From contig CAYSUW010000002.1 of the NCBI GenBank assembly GCA_964434385.1, positions 62,001 to 126,000 on the forward strand: a DNA stretch of 64,000 bases, in the 5' to 3' direction. Shown one piece after another: positions 17,087 to 25,795 of this stretch. Origin of the DNA: GCA-002700125 sp964434385. Lineage in GTDB: Bacteria > Chloroflexota > Dehalococcoidia > Lucifugimonadales > Lucifugimonadaceae. The first letter of the stretch is position 1; each line of letters opens with the position of its first letter. Below the pieces are notes generated by a model that was not told where the DNA came from, searched no databases, and saw nothing but the letters and a program-made list of their open reading frames with translations. The position numbers and the translations under genes were made by a program.

Positions 17087-17494
17087 ATGACTGTCTTAGG
17101 AATAGATTATGGAGAGAAAAGAATAGGGATTTCTGTAAGTGATCCTAATCAATTAATAAGTTTGCCTCAAGAACCTATTTTTTCTAGGGGAATAAAAAAT
17201 GATTCACTTACAATATCTAAAATGGTAGAAGATAAAAATATTGATCTTATAGTACTAGGATTACCTTTAACATTGAGTGGAAATCATGGGTTTCAGGCTA
17301 AATTCATATCAAAATTTGAAGCCGAACTTAAAAAACAAACATCTAAACCAATAATAAAATTTGACGAAAGACTAACTACAAAACAAGCTAAAAATGAAGT
17401 AAGAGATTCTAAAAAAGCTACTTCAAAAATAGATTCAATAGCTGCTTCTATAATGCTCCAAACTTTCTTAGATTCCAGAAGGACAGGAATATAG
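17087..17494 (+). CDS. ruvX: RuvX/YqgF family pre-16S rRNA nuclease
   Basis: This 135-residue RNase H-fold protein begins with GIDYGEKRIGISVSD, where the first Asp is an active-site residue. The conserved DERLTT is near residue 111 and a C-terminal SKIDSIAASIML supplies the last acidic residue. The family processes the 5' end of pre-16S rRNA and has been linked to Holliday-junction resolution. It lies between alaS and aroE with 1-2 base gaps; alaS-ruvX adjacency is common in bacteria. Confidence 0.93.
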   Translation: MTVLGIDYGEKRIGISVSDPNQLISLPQEPIFSRGIKNDSLTISKMVEDKNIDLIVLGLPLTLSGNHGFQAKFISKFEAELKKQTSKPIIKFDERLTTKQAKNEVRDSKKATSKIDSIAASIMLQTFLDSRRTGI

Positions 17495-17496
17495 TA

Positions 17497-18342
17497 ATGT
17501 TTATGAAACTTGGCGTTATTGGATATCCCTTAGGTCACACGTTATCTCCTGTTTTTCAGCAAGCAGCATTAGATCATCTGAAAATTGAAGGAGAATTCAA
17601 AGCAATACCTGTTACTCCCAATAAGCTATCTGATTTTATTAAATCAATGAAAAAAGAAAATATTAATTCAGTCTGTGTAACTATTCCTCATAAAGAGTCT
17701 GTAATAAATCTTATTGATGAATGTGATCAAGAAGCGCTGAAAATAGGAGCGGTTAATTGGGTTATCAACCAGAATGGAATTTTAAAGGGCTTCAATACTG
17801 ACTATTTAGGGTTTTTAAAATCACTAAATCATGAAACAGGTTTTTCCCCTTTTGGAAAAACAGCAACAATTTTTGGGGCAGGGGGTTCTTGTAAAGCTGT
17901 ATCTCATGGTTTGAAATTAAAAGGGTTATCAAAACTAATTATCATTAATAGAACTAAATCCAAAGCAGATGAAATAGCCTTAAATTTAAAATCTAAAAAT
18001 TTTGAAACTATCGCATTAAATATTGAAGATTCTAGAATAAATTATCATTTAATGGAATCTAATCTTATAGTAAATACTACTTCTTTAGGTATGTCAGGAG
18101 GACCTGATCCTGATAATGATTTAATAAGTTCATACGAAATACAACCTGGAACTATTGGATACGATTTAGTTTATTCCCCTAAAGAAACTCCTTTTTTAAA
18201 AAAAATCAGAGACAAGAAAGGTATCTCAGCATCAGGATTATCAATGCTAGTTTTCCAAGGAATTGAAGGTTTCAAATTATCTACTGGCATAGAGCCACCT
18301 GAAAAACTAATGTTGGATGTAACTAATTCAGAATCTTTATAA
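17497..18342 (+). CDS. aroE: shikimate 5-dehydrogenase
   Basis: This 281-residue enzyme reduces 3-dehydroshikimate to shikimate with NADPH. The substrate-binding GYPLGHTLSP is at the N-terminus, the catalytic lysine in TIPHKESV near residue 66, and the catalytic Asp in NTDYLGF near 103. A GAGGSCKAV nucleotide loop lies near 128-136 and NTTSLGM near 193. ATG codons at 17497 and 17503 are both possible starts; the first is used. It is separated from aroC by 85 bases with its own promoter signals, but belongs to the same aromatic block. Confidence 0.95.
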   Translation: MFMKLGVIGYPLGHTLSPVFQQAALDHLKIEGEFKAIPVTPNKLSDFIKSMKKENINSVCVTIPHKESVINLIDECDQEALKIGAVNWVINQNGILKGFNTDYLGFLKSLNHETGFSPFGKTATIFGAGGSCKAVSHGLKLKGLSKLIIINRTKSKADEIALNLKSKNFETIALNIEDSRINYHLMESNLIVNTTSLGMSGGPDPDNDLISSYEIQPGTIGYDLVYSPKETPFLKKIRDKKGISASGLSMLVFQGIEGFKLSTGIEPPEKLMLDVTNSESL

Positions 18343-18372
18343 ATTATTAGTATCTATGAGAAATGGTTAAAC

Positions 18373-18419
18373 TATAATCATATATGTAATATGAAAATTA
18401 ATAATACTCTCTTAAGGAG
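18373..18419 (+). promoter_or_regulatory. candidate promoter and ribosome site for the aroC group
   Basis: The 85-base gap before aroC holds TATAAT at 18373-18378 and a strong AAGGAG at 18414-18419, eight bases before the ATG at 18428. No convincing -35 hexamer is seen. Placement fits an internal promoter for aroC-aroK-aroB. Confidence 0.4.
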
Positions 18420-18427
18420 TCAATCAT

Positions 18428-19651
18428 ATGTTTAGATTTTTAACTGCAGGAGAATCTCACGGACCAGGACTGTCTGTAATATTAGAAGGTTTGCCAGCAG
18501 GCTTAAAAATTGACGAAGATAACATCAAAGTTGATTTAGAAAGAAGGCAAAAAGGTTTTGGAAGAGGAGGAAGAATGAAGATAGAAAAGGATCATGCAGT
18601 TATTAGATCGGGTGTTAGACATGGCATAAGTATAGGAGCACCAATAAGCTTGTGGATTGAAAATAAAGATTACGAAAATTGGACTAAAGCAATGTCGCCT
18701 TATCCAGTAGATGAGTCAGTCGACAAAAAGGAATTTACGAAGATAGTTCCAGGTCATGCTGATTTCGCAGGTGCATTGAAATATAAACAACATGACTTAA
18801 GAAATGTATTAGAAAGGGCTAGTGCACGAGAGACTACAGCTCGAGTTGCCGCAGGAGCACTTTGTAAATCTATGCTGAAAGAGCTAGGAGTAGAAATTAA
18901 AAGTAGGGTTATATCCATTGGAGATTCAATACCTTGGGATACTATAAATCCTAGCCATATAGAACATAAAGATTCAACAGAATTTGAATCAATTGATTGG
19001 AAGTTAGTTGAAAAATCAGAAGTCAGAACAGATTCAAAAGATCTTGAAAAAACATTTATTGATTCAATACTTAAAGCAAAAAAAAATAGAACCACTGTTG
19101 GAGGAACATTTCAAGTTATTGCTTTTAATATCCCTGTAGGGCTTGGAAGTTTTTCTCAATGGAATAGAAAATTGGACGGAAAGATTGCACAAGCAATGAT
19201 GAGTATAAATGCAGTCAAAGGTGTTGAAATAGGTTCTGGATTTCTAAACACCAGAAAGCCAGGAAGAGATGTTCATGATGTTATAATTCCTGATAAATCC
19301 GATATTAGAAACTTCAAGCACATATCAAATCATGCTGGAGGTCTTGAAGGAGGAGTAACTAATGGAGAGCCTATTATTGTTAATGTAGCAATAAAACCAA
19401 TAGCAACTATGACAAACCCCCTTCCTTCGGTAGATATTAATTCTGGAGAAATTGTTGAGGCTCAATATAATAGAAGTGATATATGCCAAGTTCCACCGGC
19501 TTGTGTTATAGGAGAAGCAATGTTGGCTCTATGTTTATCTGAAGTAGCAATTGAGAAATTTGGTGGCGACCACATTGAAGAGATGATCTCTAATTTTTCA
19601 AGTTATCAAAAATCTCATAAAGAGTTTGGGATTAATCAAAATGAAAATTAG
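18428..19651 (+). CDS. aroC: chorismate synthase
   Basis: This 407-residue FMN-dependent enzyme makes chorismate from EPSP. It has TAGESHGPGL near residue 6-15, RRQKGFGRGGRM near 41-52, the ASARETTARVAAGA segment, GGVTNGEP near 319 and the C-terminal VPPACVIGEAM. All are standard family signatures and the length is typical of the longer forms. Shikimate kinase starts inside its last codons. Confidence 0.97.
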   Translation: MFRFLTAGESHGPGLSVILEGLPAGLKIDEDNIKVDLERRQKGFGRGGRMKIEKDHAVIRSGVRHGISIGAPISLWIENKDYENWTKAMSPYPVDESVDKKEFTKIVPGHADFAGALKYKQHDLRNVLERASARETTARVAAGALCKSMLKELGVEIKSRVISIGDSIPWDTINPSHIEHKDSTEFESIDWKLVEKSEVRTDSKDLEKTFIDSILKAKKNRTTVGGTFQVIAFNIPVGLGSFSQWNRKLDGKIAQAMMSINAVKGVEIGSGFLNTRKPGRDVHDVIIPDKSDIRNFKHISNHAGGLEGGVTNGEPIIVNVAIKPIATMTNPLPSVDINSGEIVEAQYNRSDICQVPPACVIGEAMLALCLSEVAIEKFGGDHIEEMISNFSSYQKSHKEFGINQNEN

Positions 19652-20168
19652 TACTGGCTTTGATTATAATCTATATCTAGTAGGATTATCGGGAACGGGT
19701 AAAAGTACCTGTGGCAAAATTTTATCCCAAAGACTTAGTTTAACTTTCATAGATTTAGACAAAGAAATTATAAAAAATGAAAAAACATCAATTAGTAATA
19801 TATTTAAATATAAAGGAGAAAAATATTTCAGGAAAATAGAAAATAATATCCTAAAGAAATATTCTAAGAAAATAAATTGTATTATTGCTACAGGAGGAGG
19901 AATTGTAGAAAATTATTCAAATATTGAAATTATGAAAAATACTGGGAAAATTATTTGGCTAAGAGCTTCTCCTAAACAAATATCAAAAAGATTAAACTCT
20001 AAATATGCTGAACATAGACCTCTATTAGGAGAAACACCAAAAGTTGAAAATATAGCTGAAATGTTAGAAAAAAGACAACATTTATATAATAAAGCCGAAT
20101 TTAAAATAGATACAAATAAAAATTCTCCTAATGAAATAGCAACAACTCTTTCAAAACTATTACAGTAG
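19641..20168 (+). CDS. aroK: shikimate kinase
   Basis: This 175-residue kinase phosphorylates shikimate. The P-loop is GLSGTGKST, the shikimate-binding Asp is in FIDLDKEI, the YFRKIE segment gives Arg, ATGGGIV follows, and HRPLL is in the lid. The ATG at 19641 is preferred over an in-frame TTG 15 bases earlier because the ATG immediately precedes the protein's natural N-terminus. It overlaps aroC by 11 bases, so the two are translationally coupled. Confidence 0.92.
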   Translation: MKISTGFDYNLYLVGLSGTGKSTCGKILSQRLSLTFIDLDKEIIKNEKTSISNIFKYKGEKYFRKIENNILKKYSKKINCIIATGGGIVENYSNIEIMKNTGKIIWLRASPKQISKRLNSKYAEHRPLLGETPKVENIAEMLEKRQHLYNKAEFKIDTNKNSPNEIATTLSKLLQ

Positions 20169-20171
20169 AAA

Positions 20172-21275
20172 ATGACTCTGAATAATAAAAACCTCGCATC
20201 AATAGTTAAAACATCTCAAAGAAATTACAAGGTTTTGGTGGGTGATAAATCTATTGAAAATTTAGCAGATGAATTAAAAAAATTAAATGTAAAAGGAAAA
20301 ATTTTTTTAATCACTGATAATTCAATTTTCCCTGAATTTATACTTAAAATTCATCATATTCTAGAAGAATCTAATTACAAAACAAATATTTTAACTATTG
20401 AACTTAATGAAACAACAAAAAATTTATCTACATTAAAAAAACTTTATGAATGGTATGGAAAACAAAAAATTGAAAGAAATGACACTATTGTAGCTGTTGG
20501 AGGAGGAGTAACAGGTGATCTAATTGGTTTTTCAGCATCTACTTGGCTTAGAGGTATCAATGTTGTACATATCCCTACTACTCTTGCAGCAATGGTAGAT
20601 GCATCAATAGGAGGGAAAACAGCTATAAATCTAAACATAGGAAAAAACTTAGTAGGAGCATTCCATCAACCTATTTTAGTTTTATCTGACACAGAATCTC
20701 TATCTACCTTACCTAAAAGAGAATTAAGATCTGGATGGGCGGAGGCTATAAAACACGCTTTTCTATTTGACGAAAAACTTTTAAACATTTTCCTAAGCGA
20801 ATCAAATGATATCAAAAATCTTAAGAACCCAATATCTACAGATGTTATTAGAGAAAGTGTGAAAATTAAGAGTGAGATAGTATCAAATGATGAATTTGAA
20901 AAAGGAGATCAAAGAATTTTTCTCAACTACGGTCACACAATAGGTCATGCTATAGAATCTATCTCTAAATATTCCCAATTCCTACATGGTGAAGCAGTAA
21001 GCATAGGTATGTGTGTAGCAGCAAAAATTTCAGAAATGATGGGAATTACAGATAATCATCTGACTAAACTTCATTCAGAAATAATGAAACTTTATGATCT
21101 TCCAATTTCATTACCCAATATCGATGAAGAAGAAATTATAAACTCTATTAAATTCGATAAAAAAGTTAGAGATGGAAAAGTTAGATGGGTTTTATTAAAA
21201 AAGATTTCAGAACCCTATATTAATAGCAATGTAGATGAAAAAATATTGAGAGAAGCTCTAAAAATATCTAGATGA
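20172..21275 (+). CDS. aroB: 3-dehydroquinate synthase
   Basis: This 367-residue NAD- and metal-dependent enzyme converts DAHP to 3-dehydroquinate. It shows VGGGVTGDL, PTTLAAMVDASIGGKTAIN, GSWAEAIKH in the form SGWAEAIKH, and the metal-binding histidines in NYGHTIGHA and LHGEAV. It follows aroK by 3 bases. Its last 18 bases overlap the end of the convergent CysO-like gene. Confidence 0.96.
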   Translation: MTLNNKNLASIVKTSQRNYKVLVGDKSIENLADELKKLNVKGKIFLITDNSIFPEFILKIHHILEESNYKTNILTIELNETTKNLSTLKKLYEWYGKQKIERNDTIVAVGGGVTGDLIGFSASTWLRGINVVHIPTTLAAMVDASIGGKTAINLNIGKNLVGAFHQPILVLSDTESLSTLPKRELRSGWAEAIKHAFLFDEKLLNIFLSESNDIKNLKNPISTDVIRESVKIKSEIVSNDEFEKGDQRIFLNYGHTIGHAIESISKYSQFLHGEAVSIGMCVAAKISEMMGITDNHLTKLHSEIMKLYDLPISLPNIDEEEIINSIKFDKKVRDGKVRWVLLKKISEPYINSNVDEKILREALKISR

Positions 21276-21575
21276 TCCTCCAGCTACAGCTGGAACTATA
21301 CTTATTTCATCTCCTGATACTACTTCAGTATTAATTCCTTTAATATACCTAGCATCTTCACCATTAATAAATATATTTACAAATTGCTTTAATTCACCTG
21401 TAGGATTAAATAATTTCGCTTTAAAACCTGGAAATTCTTTATCTACGTAATCTAGAAGGGTTTTTACTTGTCTTTCATCAATATTAGAAAGATTTATTTC
21501 AATCTTATTATTTTCTCCTGTTAAATTCCTCAGAGGAGCAGGAATTCTAACATAAACGATTTCTTCATTTACCAT
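21258..21575 (-). CDS. CysO/MoaD/ThiS-type sulfur-carrier protein with residues after the di-glycine
   Basis: This 105-residue ubiquitin-fold protein has the CysO-like segments IPAPLRNLTG, FVNIFINGEDARYIKG and the C-terminal SIVPAVAGG. Such carriers are adenylated and thiocarboxylated at a terminal Gly-Gly and donate sulfur for cysteine, molybdopterin or thiamine. Here Gly99-Gly100 is followed by five more residues (SSRYF) before TAG. The mature carrier would need removal of this tail, as known for a few carriers trimmed by JAMM peptidases. No activating enzyme, CysM or JAMM protein is encoded in the window. The extra residues lie within the 18-base overlap with aroB. Confidence 0.82.
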   Translation of the reverse strand: MVNEEIVYVRIPAPLRNLTGENNKIEINLSNIDERQVKTLLDYVDKEFPGFKAKLFNPTGELKQFVNIFINGEDARYIKGINTEVVSGDEISIVPAVAGGSSRYF

Positions 21576-21660
21576 TGATGAAATTTCCTTTTATACTTTT
21601 AAATATAGCTTAATCAACTATACGGTTTTATTATATGAACCTAGAAATTGCAAGGACAAG

Positions 21661-22479
21661 ATGTTTTTTAATCAAAATATAGCCAATTGTAAATTACTAG
21701 TCTTTGATCTTGATGGAACAATCCTAGACAAAAACTCAAAAATTTCAAATAAAATGATTGATATATGTTCAAAATTAAAAAAGCAAAATATATTATTCAC
21801 TATAGCTACTGGAAGATCTGCAAAACCTGCATTAGACTACGCTAAAATTCTTGGAGTCAACATTCCAATAATTTGCCTTGGTGGTTCCTTAATAATTGAT
21901 CCTATAAATAAGACAATTATCCGAGAAACAAAAATTGATAATCATGTCTCTAAAAATTTAATTAAAAATTTAGATCAAAGAAAATATGAATTAGCTCTAT
22001 ACTATGGGGAAACACTGTATATAAAAAAACTTAGTGAATGGTCTAGGGGTTACATATGTAGGCAAAATATTCCCTATGTATTAGATAAAGATTTTTCTAA
22101 AATTTTAAAAGATAACCCTACAATGATTTTAATGGTAGGAAATCCTGATGACATCGATAAACTTGAAATTAAGCTTCATGAGTTAGTGGATAACTCTTTA
22201 TCGATAATAAGATCATTACCTCATTTCTGTGAAATATCTAATCTCAATGGGACTAAATTTTTTGCTTTAGATTCTTTACTAAAAAAATTAAAAATCAAGT
22301 TTTCAGATGTAATAACTTTTGGTAACGGAAATGCTGAAATTGAAATTATTAAGAATTCTGGAATTGGAATATCAATAGACAATAGTCCTAAAGCTTTATT
22401 AGAAAACTCTGACATGTCAATAGATTCTCCTGATAATCATGGCGTAGAGAAATTTTTAGAAAAATTTTTATTAAATTAA
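21661..22479 (+). CDS. HAD superfamily (Cof-type) phosphatase-like protein
   Basis: This 272-residue protein has the nucleophile motif VFDLDGTIL near residue 18-26, a TIATGRS motif II, and a large cap typical of Cof-type phosphatases. The usual metal-binding motif GDxxND near the C-terminus reads FGNGNAEIEII here, so both aspartates are changed (to Asn and Glu). Activity may be altered or lost. Normal members dephosphorylate sugar phosphates or flavin and vitamin B6 phosphates. Two bases separate it from the PfkB kinase gene, suggesting a shared sugar- or nucleoside-related role. Confidence 0.82.
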   Translation: MFFNQNIANCKLLVFDLDGTILDKNSKISNKMIDICSKLKKQNILFTIATGRSAKPALDYAKILGVNIPIICLGGSLIIDPINKTIIRETKIDNHVSKNLIKNLDQRKYELALYYGETLYIKKLSEWSRGYICRQNIPYVLDKDFSKILKDNPTMILMVGNPDDIDKLEIKLHELVDNSLSIIRSLPHFCEISNLNGTKFFALDSLLKKLKIKFSDVITFGNGNAEIEIIKNSGIGISIDNSPKALLENSDMSIDSPDNHGVEKFLEKFLLN

Positions 22480-22481
22480 TA

Positions 22482-23414
22482 ATGTTTAAAAGAGATAAAA
22501 TAATTGTACTAGGCTCAATTAATACAGATATCAGTGTTAAAGGAAAAAGATTACCTAAACCTGGAGAAACAATCTATGCTAATGAAATTTCTTATTCAGG
22601 GGGAGGAAAAGGATCTAATCAAGCTATAGCCGCATCTAGATTATTAAGCAAAAATTCAAAAATAGAAATGATTGGAGCTGTGGGAGATGATCTTTTCTCA
22701 CTAAAGAACTTAGAAACTTTTAAAAAGGAAGGAATATTAACTAAAGGTATTAGATCTATTTCAGGTACTTCAACAGGCACAGCGGTGATATTTCTAGATG
22801 AAATCAATGAAAATTATATCCTCCTATTAGAAGGAGCAAATTATAAATGTAGTAATAAAGAACTCAGTTATCTAGAAGAAACTTTAACTAAAAATTCAAT
22901 ACTGCTTCTTCAACATGAAATTCCTATTAACACGGTACATGAAGCTATGAAAATATCAAATAAAAAAGGAGCATTAACTATATTAGATCCAGCTCCATAT
23001 ATGGATATCAAGATTAAAAATTACTATAAAAATGTTGATATTTTAACCCCTAACCAAATAGAAGCAGAAAACCTTTCTAAAATAACAATAGATTCTTTGG
23101 AAAATGCATTTTTAGCAGGAGAAAAAATTCTTTCTCTAGGACCTAATTTTGTAGTAATCACATTAGGAGAACAGGGGTGTGTGTTAATAAGTAATCAAGA
23201 TAAAATTCACTTAGAAGGATACAAAGTTAATATAGCAAATTCAGTAGGAGCAGGTGATTGTTTTAACGGAGCTCTAGCAGCTGGAATAAAAAAGGGATTA
23301 TCATTAAAAGAATCTATAAAGTTGGGGAATAAATCTGCCTCAATATCCGTATCTCGAAAAGGTGTTCAAGAATCAATGCCATTTTTCAATGAAATAAACA
23401 CTATAGAGCTTTAG
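22482..23414 (+). CDS. PfkB family carbohydrate kinase (ribokinase-like)
   Basis: This 310-residue kinase has the N-terminal VLGSINTDISV and KLPKPGET-like RLPKPGETI. The GGKGSNQAIAASRL motif is typical of ribokinase, and NSVGAGDCFNGALAAGI carries the catalytic Asp near residue 256. The GGGKGxNQA motif makes ribokinase the closest match, but other sugars or nucleosides are possible. Its end overlaps that of pyrD on the other strand by 14 bases. Confidence 0.88.
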   Translation: MFKRDKIIVLGSINTDISVKGKRLPKPGETIYANEISYSGGGKGSNQAIAASRLLSKNSKIEMIGAVGDDLFSLKNLETFKKEGILTKGIRSISGTSTGTAVIFLDEINENYILLLEGANYKCSNKELSYLEETLTKNSILLLQHEIPINTVHEAMKISNKKGALTILDPAPYMDIKIKNYYKNVDILTPNQIEAENLSKITIDSLENAFLAGEKILSLGPNFVVITLGEQGCVLISNQDKIHLEGYKVNIANSVGAGDCFNGALAAGIKKGLSLKESIKLGNKSASISVSRKGVQESMPFFNEINTIEL

Positions 23415-24414
23415 GAAAAGGTATTTCACTACAAAATAATTCGTTAACTGAAGAGATCTTATTAGATGAAAAAATATTTTTTAATTCTTTATTAATCTTA
23501 TTAGCAATAAATGGTCCTTCAAAAACTATACCTGAGTAAATTTGAACAGCATTGGCACCGGAAGCGATTAATTCCCAAACATCACTTGTAGTAGAAACAC
23601 CCCCACATCCTATAACAGTAAATTCTTTGTCTACAATTTGTCTTACTTCACGAACCATTTTAAGAGTATGTTGATAGATAGGGTTCCCACTTAAACCTCC
23701 AAATCCAATCTTTAAATTAGAATTTTTAATAGGATGAGAATTAGAAATCACTACACCATCAGAACCAGAGTAATGAACACATTTTACCATTTCTAATAAA
23801 CTGTTTTGATTTTCTGCACATGGAGGCAACTTAACTATTAAAGGGTTATTTTTGTCATTATTTAACACTTTTAGTAATTTTTCTAAATTCTTTAAATTAT
23901 GAAAATCTCTCAATCCTTGAGTATTGGGACTACTTATATTTAACTCTATTCCAACTACTAAGGGAGATAATTCTTTAAAACATCTATATATATCATCAAT
24001 ATTCAATCCAGAAATAGAAGCAAAAATCCTTTTCTTCTCAATATTTGATTTAGAGAATTTCATTTTTATTTTATCTAAACCTTCACTAGGAAATCCTAAG
24101 GAATTAACAATAGAGTTATTGTCTAAATATCTTAGTAATCTAGGTTTGGGGTTACCAAGATTTTGATGAGCTAGAATAGTCCCTGTTACTGCAAAGCCAA
24201 AACCAAAATTTAAATAATTAATTGAAGTTTTATAATTTTTATCTAATCCAGCAGCTACTCCTATGGGATTGGGAACTTCTATTTTCCCAAGGGATGATGA
24301 TAAAGAATCGTCTTTTATTTCAATTAATTTCAAAAACGGATTCATTGGAAAGGAAAATTTTAAAGCAGTTTCTGCTAAGTTATGGGATATCTCAGGATCA
24401 AGTTTAAAAATCAA
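23401..24414 (-). CDS. pyrD: dihydroorotate dehydrogenase, class 2 (quinone-linked)
   Basis: This 337-residue flavoprotein oxidises dihydroorotate in pyrimidine synthesis. The N-terminal DPEISHNLAE helix is typical of the membrane-associated class 2 enzymes that pass electrons to quinone. NPIGVAAGLDKN, NISSPNTQGLR (catalytic Ser), KLPPC and the phosphate-binding IGCGGVSTTSDVWE are present. Quinone dependence fits the menaquinone genes in this window. It is transcribed divergently from the MFS gene. Confidence 0.95.
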   Translation of the reverse strand: MIFKLDPEISHNLAETALKFSFPMNPFLKLIEIKDDSLSSSLGKIEVPNPIGVAAGLDKNYKTSINYLNFGFGFAVTGTILAHQNLGNPKPRLLRYLDNNSIVNSLGFPSEGLDKIKMKFSKSNIEKKRIFASISGLNIDDIYRCFKELSPLVVGIELNISSPNTQGLRDFHNLKNLEKLLKVLNNDKNNPLIVKLPPCAENQNSLLEMVKCVHYSGSDGVVISNSHPIKNSNLKIGFGGLSGNPIYQHTLKMVREVRQIVDKEFTVIGCGGVSTTSDVWELIASGANAVQIYSGIVFEGPFIANKINKELKNIFSSNKISSVNELFCSEIPFPKAL

Positions 24415-24501
24415 GGGTCTTATTATTGACTTATAAATGATAATATCTCCAAATCATCTAAAATTTATAAAAAATCTTATCAATTATATTAATCATATAA
24501 A

Positions 24502-25788
24502 ATGTCATTTAATTTTAATAGGAATAAATTGAAAGATTTTTCTACAACTAGTACTTCTACTTCTGAATCAACCATTAAAAAAGTACCATATCTAGCTTCA
24601 CTATCAATAAGTAGTTTCAGATGGTTATGGTTTGGAACAATATTGCAAATGGGTGCTGTTCAAATGGGAATGACAGCAAGAACAATGGTAGTTGATGACG
24701 TTACTAATAGTGCTTTCTTATCAGGAGTTGTTGCAATGGGATTTGCTCCTTCTCTTTTAGTTTTTGCAATTATAGGAGGATGGGTAGGGGATAAGTTTGA
24801 TAATAGATCTATAATTCAATTTTGTTTAATATGTTTTACTTTAGTTTCTGCTAGTATCGGTTTATTAATTGCTTTTGAAGTAATTCATTGGATTCACTTA
24901 TTTATTGCCTCATTATTTCAAGGAGCATTATTTTCACTTCAAATGCCCTCTAGACAATCTTTAATACCCAAACTAGTACCCAAAATTTTAATAGGAAATG
25001 GAGTTGCATTAATAGCGGCATCAATGGCTACTATTTCTATTTTTTCTGGGGCTGGTATAGGTTTACTTTATGGATCATTAGGCCCAAGCTATGTATTTTT
25101 AATAATATCTATTCTTTATGTAATTTCTTTTATATTCACATCTCAAATTCCATCCACGAAACAACTAAAAGAAAATCAAAATAATCAAGGTCTATTAGGT
25201 TCTACTAAAGAATCTATTGCTTATCTATTCCACAATAAAATGATTTTAGGAATTTTTCTTTCAAGCATTTTAGTATCATTATTTGCACTCCCTGTGAGAT
25301 TACAACTTCCTATCATAGCAAGAAGATTATATGAATCTTCATCAAATGAGATAGGTTTACTTCTATCTATAAGTTCTATAGGTGCAGTATTAGCATCATT
25401 ATTTATAGCAAGCTTAAGTAAAAGTAAATTCAGAGGTTTCACTTTTCTTTCTGGGATTTTCGGATTAAGTGCATGCGTTTTCTTATTAGGATTTTTTCCA
25501 TATTTTATAGCAGGTATAATTATATGGATCTTATTTGGTATTTTTGAGAATATCAGAATGACTTTATCCCAATCTTTAACCCTTGAATATGTAGATGAAA
25601 ATTTTAGGTCTAGAATTATGGGGCTTTATATGATGAATTACGCATTTATTCCATTGGGAGCATTACCTATAGGAAAATCAATTGATGTCTTTGGAGCAGA
25701 AAAAAGTCTAATAATTTTTTCTTTAATATTCTTTATTTCAAGTGTTTTAGTTTTAATATCTTCAAAAGAGCTTAGAAAAATAAGATAA
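24502..25788 (+). CDS. major facilitator superfamily transporter
   Basis: This 428-residue membrane protein has about 12 hydrophobic helices and an extended 35-residue N-terminal cytoplasmic tail. The GGWVGDKFDNRS loop between helices 2 and 3 matches the MFS signature. Layout resembles the EntS/DUF894 exporter branch (FRWLWFGTILQMGAVQMG at the first helix). Substrate unknown. It precedes mutL by 7 bases. Confidence 0.9.
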   Translation: MSFNFNRNKLKDFSTTSTSTSESTIKKVPYLASLSISSFRWLWFGTILQMGAVQMGMTARTMVVDDVTNSAFLSGVVAMGFAPSLLVFAIIGGWVGDKFDNRSIIQFCLICFTLVSASIGLLIAFEVIHWIHLFIASLFQGALFSLQMPSRQSLIPKLVPKILIGNGVALIAASMATISIFSGAGIGLLYGSLGPSYVFLIISILYVISFIFTSQIPSTKQLKENQNNQGLLGSTKESIAYLFHNKMILGIFLSSILVSLFALPVRLQLPIIARRLYESSSNEIGLLLSISSIGAVLASLFIASLSKSKFRGFTFLSGIFGLSACVFLLGFFPYFIAGIIIWILFGIFENIRMTLSQSLTLEYVDENFRSRIMGLYMMNYAFIPLGALPIGKSIDVFGAEKSLIIFSLIFFISSVLVLISSKELRKIR

Positions 25789-25795
25789 TGAATTT

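Noticed and set aside
19626..19640. TTG start for aroK
   Set aside because: The ATG at 19641 gives a normal N-terminus, while the TTG adds five residues inside aroC.
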